Below, piece by piece: positions 1 through 4,402 of a stretch of DNA of 7,235 nt. The stretch spans positions 1 to 7,235 of the forward strand of contig JAEWHB010000104.1 of the NCBI GenBank assembly GCA_023388015.1. The letters are read 5' to 3'. The notes under the pieces are model-generated. The model ran no database searches, had not been told where the DNA came from, and saw only the letters and a list, made by a program, of their open reading frames with translations. The translations under genes were made by a program, and so were the position numbers. Positions within the stretch are counted from its first letter, which is position 1, and each line of letters begins with the position of its first letter. The DNA comes from Bacteroidota bacterium (GTDB taxonomy: Bacteria; Bacteroidota; Bacteroidia; Flavobacteriales; Weeksellaceae).

Positions 1-431
1 ATACAATTATTTCCTTTTGGGCAATGGAAATTCCTCTGAAATTTTTCATCAAAGATTCCTGGACAAAACCTTGGTATGGATTTCTCATCAAATCGTTGGG
101 CGGAATCGGAGTTGACCGATCACAACGTGCCAATAGGGTGGACTATGCTGCTGGACTTTTAAAAGATGCTGATCGCTTGTATATGCTCAACACACCCGAA
201 GGGTCGCGTTCCCGTGCCGAAAAGTGGAAAACCGGATTTTATTATATGGCGCAGAAAGCCGAAGTGCCGATTTTATTGGCTTATTGCGATTATGAAAAGA
301 AAATAGCCGGAATCGGCAAAGTAATTCATTTGGAAAATAAATCCAAAGAAGAAGTGCTGACCGAAATCCAGAATTTTTACCTGAACATCAAAGGGAAATA
401 CCCGGAAAATTATAACCCAAAAATATTCTGA
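1..431 (+). CDS. Lysophospholipid acyltransferase family protein, 5'-truncated by the window edge
   Basis: The frame is open to the left edge and reads TIISFWA before the first ATG at 24, so that Met is probably internal and the true start lies outside. Counting from that Met, two acyltransferase (PlsC/LPLAT) blocks are visible: GGIGVDRS at residues 26-33 and PEGSRS at 58-63, the latter the acyl-acceptor/phosphate-binding EGTRS-type motif. They are followed by TGFYYMAQKAEVPI, typical of the short Bacteroidota members. The catalytic HxxxxD block should lie just upstream and is not in the window. Members of this family transfer acyl chains to lysophosphatidate or related lysolipids at the inner membrane. 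The exact substrate cannot be told. The stop TGA shares its last base with the ATG of the next gene (TGATG), implying translational coupling with the thioesterase. It could instead be an N-acyltransferase of aminolipid synthesis, which uses the same fold. Confidence 0.85.
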   Translation, partial: TIISFWAMEIPLKFFIKDSWTKPWYGFLIKSLGGIGVDRSQRANRVDYAAGLLKDADRLYMLNTPEGSRSRAEKWKTGFYYMAQKAEVPILLAYCDYEKKIAGIGKVIHLENKSKEEVLTEIQNFYLNIKGKYPENYNPKIF

Positions 432-853
432 TGGACAAACAAGCCAAACTCGAAAAACTCAACCAGATGAGTGCCAACACGCTGATGGAAACGCTTGAAA
501 TCCAATTTTCCGATTTCGGGGAAGATTTTATGGAAGCGACGATGCCGGTTTCGCCCAAAGTTCATCAGCCTTATGGAATCCTTCACGGCGGCGCAAGCAT
601 TGCACTTGCCGAAACGGTGGGAAGCGTTTTGTCGGCTACTTCAATTGATATTCAAAAATTCAAATCGGTAGGAATGCAGATGACTTCCAACCATTTACGA
701 CCGAAAAGGGAAGGAATAGTTACCGCCCGTGCCGAATTTGTACGAAAAGGAAGCAGAGTTCATCTGATAAAAATCGAAATCCGCGACGAAGAAGGACAGA
801 TGGTTTGTTATTGCCACCTTACGACTTCCATTGTGCCGAATGATTATGTTTAA
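431..853 (+). CDS. menI: Hotdog-fold acyl-CoA thioesterase, probable 1,4-dihydroxy-2-naphthoyl-CoA hydrolase
   Basis: The protein has 140 residues, the usual length of a single hotdog domain of the PaaI/YdiI group. It matches my recollection of E. coli YdiI (MenI) along its length: EATMPV near residues 35-40, QPYGILHGGASIALAE at 46-61, REGIVTARAEFVRKGSR at 93-109 and the closing LTTSIV. The residues corresponding to YdiI Gln48, His54 and catalytic Glu63 are Gln46, His52 and Glu61, with identical spacing. YdiI hydrolyses DHNA-CoA, releasing DHNA for MenA in menaquinone synthesis. The isochorismate synthase gene just downstream supports that role. The ATG overlaps the stop of the acyltransferase gene by one base, and no Shine-Dalgarno sequence is evident, so translation is probably coupled. 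A general acyl-CoA or phenylacetyl-CoA thioesterase role is the main alternative. The family is secure and the substrate is inferred. Confidence 0.85.
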   Translation: MDKQAKLEKLNQMSANTLMETLEIQFSDFGEDFMEATMPVSPKVHQPYGILHGGASIALAETVGSVLSATSIDIQKFKSVGMQMTSNHLRPKREGIVTARAEFVRKGSRVHLIKIEIRDEEGQMVCYCHLTTSIVPNDYV

Positions 854-908
854 AATTGAAAGTTTTGAATTTAAATGTTTAAACAATCAGCGGTAAATAA
901 AAAAAGTC

Positions 909-936
909 TTGATACATAATACTTAAATCTTGATAC
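909..936. repeat. Degenerate heptamer repeat, TTGATAC unit, upstream of menF
   Basis: Four consecutive 7-base units fill this stretch. The first and last are exactly TTGATAC (909-915, 930-936). The two between are degenerate, ATAATAC and TTAAATC. The array ends 6 bases before the menF ATG, in the 89-base thioesterase-menF spacer. No ribosome-binding site or convincing promoter is recognisable there. It may be a decayed tandem repeat or part of the menF translation start region. Confidence 0.5.
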
Positions 937-942
937 TCAAAA

Positions 943-1950
943 ATGAAATCAGAACTTTCAAATAAATTAAAATCAGCTGTAGAAAAGGAAATTCCGTTTG
1001 TTTTGTTCAGAAAACCGGGCGAAAAGGAAGTTTTTCTTTATGTGCAGGATCATTCTGATTCGAACCGATTTTTGATGTATTCATTTGACTCCAAAATTAA
1101 AAAATCCATTTCCGATGAAAATCCGGTTTTTATTCCTTCGGAAGCATTTGAATTTGATTTCGAATTAAATCTAAATTCTGCACCTCAGTTTCAGCCCAAA
1201 ACCCAATCAGAATATGAAGAATTAATCCGTCAGACCATTTCTGAAATTAAAAATTCAGAAATCCGAAAAATAGTCGTCAGCCGTCTGAAACAAGTTGAAA
1301 ATCAGAATTATAATTTACTTAAATCCTATAAAAACTTATTAGAAAACCATCCTTCGGCCTGGGTTTATCTCTGGCATAATCCGGGAGCAGAAACCTGGAT
1401 GGGTGCCACGCCGGAACTTTTATTGCGTTTGGAAGAAAATCAACTTCGAACCGTTTCGCTTGCGGGAACGAAACAACCTTTGGCGGAATGGACTGAAAAG
1501 GAATTTGAGGAACAACAAATCGTAACGGACTTCATAGTGGATAATTTTACAGGAACTCAAAATCTAAGAGTTAATGGCCCCGAAACGATTCAGGCAGGGA
1601 AATTTCAGCATTTGAAAACTTATATTTCTGCCGAAAAAGGGGAGGACTTCCATTTGGAAGAATTGTTGGAGAAAATTCATCCGACGCCGGCAGTTTGCGG
1701 ACTTCCCAAAAAAGAAGCTTTTGACTTTATTCTAAAAAATGAAGGTTACGATCGCAGCTTTTATGCGGGCTATTTAGGAATTGAAACCGGAAATTCAAAG
1801 GAATATTTTGTCAATCTTCGCTGCGCACAATTCTTCCGAGATAAAATATGGATTTACGTGGGCGGTGGCATTACAGCCGACAGCCAACCCGAAAAAGAAT
1901 GGGAAGAAACCGAATTGAAATCGGGAACGGTTTTGAGTTCTTTGAGTTAG
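943..1950 (+). CDS. menF: Isochorismate synthase (chorismate-binding enzyme)
   Basis: This enzyme converts chorismate to isochorismate, the committed step toward menaquinone, using Mg2+ in the cytosol. The 335-residue product is essentially just the chorismate-binding domain and lacks the long N-terminal part of E. coli MenF (about 430 residues). Visible blocks are RKIVVSR (108-114), whose Lys109 matches the water-activating Lys of MenF/EntC; GATPELLL (154-161), with Glu158 in the general-acid position; LAGTKQ (173-178); HPTPAVCG (246-253); YAGYLGI (274-280); and GGGITADS (307-314) followed by EWEETELKSG (319-328), which carries Mg2+-ligand glutamates. The Lys argues against anthranilate or aminodeoxychorismate synthase, where that position differs. 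EntC/DhbC-type siderophore or salicylate use is possible, but the neighbouring MenI-like gene and the absence of siderophore genes favour menaquinone. The ATG lacks a Shine-Dalgarno sequence. The stop overlaps the end of the convergent GLPGLI gene by 4 bases. Confidence 0.93.
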   Translation: MKSELSNKLKSAVEKEIPFVLFRKPGEKEVFLYVQDHSDSNRFLMYSFDSKIKKSISDENPVFIPSEAFEFDFELNLNSAPQFQPKTQSEYEELIRQTISEIKNSEIRKIVVSRLKQVENQNYNLLKSYKNLLENHPSAWVYLWHNPGAETWMGATPELLLRLEENQLRTVSLAGTKQPLAEWTEKEFEEQQIVTDFIVDNFTGTQNLRVNGPETIQAGKFQHLKTYISAEKGEDFHLEELLEKIHPTPAVCGLPKKEAFDFILKNEGYDRSFYAGYLGIETGNSKEYFVNLRCAQFFRDKIWIYVGGGITADSQPEKEWEETELKSGTVLSSLS

Positions 1951-2681
1951 TTTGTATCTATACCGCCACCATACATATCCATCTGTGTTTGGAGAAAATC
2001 AATTTGGAGTTTATCAAAATTTTCGCGAGTTATTTCTTTGCCCTTATTAAGGGTTTTGATTTTTTCATTTGACTTTAAAACTTCAATTTTAGTTGCCAGA
2101 TATTTCATTCCTTCTTTACTTCCATCTTCATAATTGATTTCTGTCTGTACTTCCAAAATTATACCGGGTAAACCCCAAAACTTATCGGGACCCGTTTTGA
2201 AATTAAGTTTTGGAGAATACCAAGCTTCTATTTTAGTTTTGTATTCGTCAGACAGTATGGCTGTTGCTTTTAGTACCGAATAGCCTGCAATTTCCTTTGT
2301 TTCTTTTGTTATCTTCCAATCAATTTGTGGTAGTTTGTCTTTAATCAAATATTTCTTTTCCGCAATTTGAGCTTCTTCCATATAGGTTCTATTCTCGGTA
2401 TTTTTGTATACAGGGTTTAAACTAGCCGAAAATGAAGCTGAAAAACCTTGTCCTACTTTCTCATTTTGTTCATTATTGATAATCGGAATATCATGATAAT
2501 ATGATATGCTTTTTTCTACAACTAGCTCGAATTTACTTGTTATATACGTAATATCTAATTTACTTTTTTTTGTTGTTTCAGAATAGGGAATTACTTCGTA
2601 TTCAATCTTTAGCTTTTCTTGGGCTAAAAGAGTAATTGATAAATAGTTAAAGGCCAGAAGTGAAAAAAGTCGTAATCCCAT
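1947..2681 (-). CDS. GLPGLI family exported protein (second of a tandem pair)
   Basis: The product has 244 residues. An N-terminal hydrophobic stretch ending in TLLAQ (residues 2-21) looks like a Sec signal peptide cleaved near Gln21, with no lipobox Cys. The family signature GLPGIILEV is at 170-178, preceded by the usual acidic, aromatic-rich region: KKYLIKDKLPQIDW at 109-122, IAGYSVLKA at 131-139 and AWYSPKLNF at 153-161. This places it in the GLPGLI family (TIGR01200 / Pfam Porph_ging), predicted periplasmic or envelope proteins of Bacteroidota with no established function. It is an obvious but diverged paralogue of the gene immediately upstream, 34 AT-rich bases away without a terminator hairpin, so the two are probably cotranscribed. 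The sequence AGGAAA lies directly before the ATG. The stop overlaps the menF stop on the other strand, and local GC is low (about 23% in 2521-2580 by hand count). Confidence 0.88.
   Translation of the reverse strand: MGLRLFSLLAFNYLSITLLAQEKLKIEYEVIPYSETTKKSKLDITYITSKFELVVEKSISYYHDIPIINNEQNEKVGQGFSASFSASLNPVYKNTENRTYMEEAQIAEKKYLIKDKLPQIDWKITKETKEIAGYSVLKATAILSDEYKTKIEAWYSPKLNFKTGPDKFWGLPGIILEVQTEINYEDGSKEGMKYLATKIEVLKSNEKIKTLNKGKEITRENFDKLQIDFLQTQMDMYGGGIDTN
2041..2065 (+). terminator. Candidate intrinsic terminator for menF, inside the convergent GLPGLI gene
   Basis: CCCTT (2041-2045) and AAGGG (2049-2053) form a perfect 5-bp stem with an ATT loop. A T-rich tail follows, TTTT GA TTTTTT (2054-2065). 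It begins 91 bases after the menF stop on the + strand. The stem is short, and the same bases encode the TLNKGK part of the GLPGLI protein on the other strand, so this may be coincidence. Confidence 0.35.
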
Positions 2682-2715
2682 TTTCCTATTTTTAATGTAA
2701 TATATAATAATGTTA

Positions 2716-3474
2716 TTAGTTTTTACTTTCCCATTCGTAAACTTTTTCCGGACCTACGGGTTTGTAATTTCGAATAATAACTGCTCCGTCAGCGAATTTC
2801 TCATCAAAAATTCTTTGCTTTTCTTCTGTGTCTTTTTTCTTATCATTTAGAAAAGTTCTAAGCGAATTTTTATATAGTTCTTTATTAATTTTGAAGTTAA
2901 CTTCTTCATTTGATGGATAAATTACCTTTGTTGCTTTCCAGTAATAGTTATTATCGTCATCTAATTGTATTTCCATAATCAACCCGGGAAGTCCATCAAA
3001 TTTCCAAGGACCAAATTTTATTGGTATATCCAACGTGTAGTATGCAGTGAATTCACTTCCTCTGTATTTTAGCTTAGCTTTTTGGCACACATACCCTTGA
3101 ATTTCTTTTTTTTCATCTGGCAGAAGTTCCCAATTTAGATTTGGTAAAGTGTCTTTAATAAAATATTGTTTATCGTCTATATAGTCATCAAAATAAATAA
3201 TATTAGAATTTTTTGATTTATGAAATGAGGTAGGTTTTATACTATTGAAATCAAGCTTTTTTATATTTTTCCCAGCCATCTGTTCAGAATTATTTTCAAT
3301 AGATTTAAGTTCTAATATATTATAAATGGCTTTGTTGCTTCCAGCAATCAAAACCTCATTATTAGAGAAACCATTTACAAATTGACCATGATCATACTCA
3401 ACATAAACTAGTTTTTCTTGAGCTGAAATTATAAATCCAAGAAATAGTGAAAAGACTAAAATTACATTTTTCAT
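2716..3474 (-). CDS. GLPGLI family exported protein (first of a tandem pair)
   Basis: The product has 252 residues. MKNVILVFSLFLGFIISAQ is a clear Sec signal peptide (residues 1-19), with cleavage expected after Ala18 or Gln19. The mature part carries QYFIKDTLPNLNWELLPD (103-120), IQGYVCQKAKL (125-135) and the signature GLPGLIMEI at 161-169, preceded by GPWKF. These mark the GLPGLI family (TIGR01200 / Pfam Porph_ging), envelope proteins of unknown function. The same blocks occur in the same order in the downstream gene, so the pair arose by an old duplication. The C-terminal third is rich in Lys and Glu. AAGG lies only one base before the ATG, too close for a good ribosome-binding site. The gene follows the small secreted-protein gene across a 62-base spacer containing a strong hairpin, so it may be expressed at a lower level than that gene. 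It is very AT-rich (about 20% GC in 3181-3240). Confidence 0.9.
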   Translation of the reverse strand: MKNVILVFSLFLGFIISAQEKLVYVEYDHGQFVNGFSNNEVLIAGSNKAIYNILELKSIENNSEQMAGKNIKKLDFNSIKPTSFHKSKNSNIIYFDDYIDDKQYFIKDTLPNLNWELLPDEKKEIQGYVCQKAKLKYRGSEFTAYYTLDIPIKFGPWKFDGLPGLIMEIQLDDDNNYYWKATKVIYPSNEEVNFKINKELYKNSLRTFLNDKKKDTEEKQRIFDEKFADGAVIIRNYKPVGPEKVYEWESKN

Positions 3475-3493
3475 ACCTTATAAAATTTAAATT

Positions 3494-3524
3494 AGCACAC
3501 TATAGATTTAGATTATAGTGTGCT
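3494..3524 (-). terminator. 11-bp hairpin between the small secreted-protein gene and the GLPGLI genes
   Basis: AGCACACTATA (3494-3504) is the exact reverse complement of TATAGTGTGCT (3514-3524), with a 9-base loop. On the - strand it starts 12 bases past the small gene's stop and is followed by AATTTAAATTTTA, a modest T-rich tail. It could be a partial terminator or a 3' stabilising stem that sets the small gene's mRNA above the GLPGLI mRNA. The + strand side has a better T tract, but no + strand gene ends there. Confidence 0.55.
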
Positions 3525-3536
3525 TGTTTGTTATTT

Positions 3537-3788
3537 TTATTGTGTACCAAAAGCCATTGTATTATATTTCCATTCACACCATGCTTCAGTTACGTTGTAC
3601 CAGACATAAGTTTGTGAAGACCCATTGCTGTAATATACAGTAATATAGCAAGTTCCGTTAGATTCTAACTCACAACTGCATATTTTTTCCGAATTTGAGA
3701 ATGTTCTTTCGTTAGCTTCTACCGGCTCATTTGCCAAAGCAAAGGTTCCCATTAAGCCAAAGCCCACTAATAAAATAATTTTTTTCAT
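3537..3788 (-). CDS. Small secreted four-cysteine protein, family not recognised
   Basis: The product has 83 residues. MKKIILLVGFGLMGTFALA (1-19) is a textbook Sec signal peptide with an ALA cleavage site, leaving a mature chain of about 64 residues. The mature part begins with an acidic, low-complexity stretch (NEPVEANE, 20-27). It then carries cysteines at 37, 39, 47 and 71 and a run rich in Tyr, Trp, Thr and Ser (about 48-75) that suggests beta strands closed by two disulfides. The short length is still convincing as a gene: there is a signal peptide, AAAGG five bases before the ATG (3794-3798), and a hairpin just after the stop. It is the first gene of a probable operon with two GLPGLI genes and is divergent from an XRE regulator. 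I do not recognise the family. A secreted effector, bacteriocin-like peptide or envelope structural protein are all possible, and none is shown. Confidence 0.75.
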   Translation of the reverse strand: MKKIILLVGFGLMGTFALANEPVEANERTFSNSEKICSCELESNGTCYITVYYSNGSSQTYVWYNVTEAWCEWKYNTMAFGTQ

Positions 3789-3793
3789 AATTG

Positions 3794-3798
3794 CCTTT
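3794..3798 (-). promoter_or_regulatory. Ribosome-binding site of the small secreted-protein gene
   Basis: AAAGG on the - strand is five bases from the ATG, inside a longer A tract. It is the best-spaced Shine-Dalgarno-like site in the window. It supports Met at 3788 as the true start and suggests strong translation of this small protein. Confidence 0.5.
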
Positions 3799-3808
3799 TT
3801 TTAAACGT

Positions 3809-3816
3809 TAAACTTA
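3809..3816 (-). promoter_or_regulatory. Possible -7 promoter element for the secreted-protein operon
   Basis: On the - strand TAAGTTTA matches the Bacteroidota -7 consensus TAnnTTTG at all fixed positions but the last, and lies 20 bases upstream of the small gene's ATG. No clear TTG -33 box is visible. The CGCG-centred dyad at 3829-3849 falls where that box would be. This is a weak single-motif call. Confidence 0.22.
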
Positions 3817-3828
3817 GAATTACATACT

Positions 3829-3849
3829 AAATATTTCGCGAAAATATTT
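3829..3849. promoter_or_regulatory. CGCG-centred dyad, candidate operator in the divergent control region
   Basis: The left arm AAATATTT, the centre CGCG and the right arm AAAATATTT form an inverted repeat with one unpaired A. The inner ten bases TTTCGCGAAA (3834-3843) are a perfect palindrome. It lies between the divergent regulator and the secreted-protein operon, about where a repressor would block the - strand promoter. Binding by the neighbouring XRE protein is inferred from position only. Confidence 0.4.
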
Positions 3850-3887
3850 TGTTTGGTAAAACTGCAAAATTTTATAAGAAATGTTTG

Positions 3888-3900
3888 CCCGATATTCGGG
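3888..3900. promoter_or_regulatory. Short dyad CCCGA-TAT-TCGGG upstream of the regulator gene
   Basis: A perfect 5-bp inverted repeat with a 3-base centre stands out as a GC-rich patch in a very AT-rich 190-base intergenic region (3789-3978). It lies 78 bases before the regulator ATG. It may be a second operator for autoregulation or a hairpin in the regulator's leader. A TTGACC at 3906-3911 could be a -35-like box, but no matching downstream element is convincing. Nothing else gene-like is seen in this region. Confidence 0.3.
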
Positions 3901-3978
3901 AATTATTGACCTATTTTTATATCAATTCTATCCAAAATAGAAAAACAGTTAAATTTATAGCCTAAACACTTAACCAAA

Positions 3979-4347
3979 ATGAAAGCTAACATCGGAAAAA
4001 GAATTAAACAAATCAGAAAAGAAAGAGGCTTGTCACAGGAAGTTATGGCAGATAAATTAAATATTTCGCGTTCCGCTTATTCAAGAATAGAAACGGGAGA
4101 AACTTCAGCTTGGGTACACCATATTGAAGATATTTGTAAGGAATTGGATGTTCCATTTGAGGAAATTCTTTTCAGCCCTGAAAGTTTGGAACAAAATAAT
4201 AGCGACAATGCTTCGGCAGTTCAAAACTACACGAATACAGACACCCATATTACCATTAACCAAATATCAGAGAAGCTAATAGAGCAATATGAGAAAAGAA
4301 TTGAAGAACTCAATAAAAGAATTCAGGAATTAGAAACAAGGAAATAA
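3979..4347 (+). CDS. XRE-family HTH transcriptional regulator with C-terminal coiled coil
   Basis: The product has 122 residues. The N-terminal part is a Cro/CI-type helix-turn-helix (HTH_3): IGKRIKQIRKERGLS (5-19), the turn region QEVMADKLNIS (20-30) and recognition helix RSAYSRIETG (31-40), ending with ICKELDVPFEEIL (52-64). A polar linker rich in Asn, Ser and Thr (about 66-93) leads to a short coiled coil at 96-121 with hydrophobics at 101, 104, 108, 111, 115 and 118, a regular a/d pattern that suggests dimer or oligomer formation. There is no peptidase, kinase or ligand-binding domain, so the signal it senses is unknown. It is transcribed divergently from the small secreted protein and two GLPGLI genes, and two dyads lie between them. 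The simplest inference is control of that operon and of itself. No Shine-Dalgarno sequence precedes the ATG, only an A-rich leader. Confidence 0.9.
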   Translation: MKANIGKRIKQIRKERGLSQEVMADKLNISRSAYSRIETGETSAWVHHIEDICKELDVPFEEILFSPESLEQNNSDNASAVQNYTNTDTHITINQISEKLIEQYEKRIEELNKRIQELETRK

Positions 4348-4402
4348 CATCCATCACCCCACCCCCAACATCCATCCAAATTACCTTACCCTTTCATACA
4401 AC
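4342..4402 (+). other. G-free, C-rich tract between convergent genes, possible Rho-loading site
   Basis: The + strand has no G from 4342 to 4402. Within it, the 33-base spacer 4348-4380 is 18 C and 0 G by hand count, with CATCCATC repeated at 4348-4355 and 4369-4376 around runs of four and five C. A C-rich, G-poor RNA just past the regulator stop is the classic composition of a Rho utilisation site. The - strand is correspondingly G-rich (GGGGG and GGGG runs) just past the ppx stop. No intrinsic hairpin is seen here. Confidence 0.35.

Noticed and set aside
24..26. ATG as the start of the acyltransferase gene
   Set aside because: The frame is open upstream to the window edge and the family's HxxxxD block must lie before it, so this Met is probably internal.
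695..886. 63-residue frame on the - strand
   Set aside because: It lies largely antisense to the thioesterase gene and has no domain or start-site support.
943..1950. Anthranilate synthase (TrpE) or aminodeoxychorismate synthase (PabB) as the identity of the chorismate enzyme
   Set aside because: Lys109 is in the water-activating position used by isochorismate synthases, the protein is compact, and no trp, pab or glutamine amidotransferase partner is adjacent.
1848..2072. 74-residue frame on the + strand at the menF end
   Set aside because: It overlaps the clearly coding end of menF in another frame and is antisense to the GLPGLI gene.
3881..3940. 19-codon open frame upstream of the regulator gene (MFARYSGIID...), a possible leader peptide
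   Set aside because: No convincing ribosome-binding site, no regulatory codon run, and it overlaps a dyad; short frames like this are expected by chance in AT-rich DNA.
1947..4347. The accessory cassette as a toxin-antitoxin, phage or transposon remnant
   Set aside because: The XRE protein suggested it, but there is no cytoplasmic toxin-like partner, integrase, transposase or terminal inverted repeat; the three partner genes all encode exported proteins.
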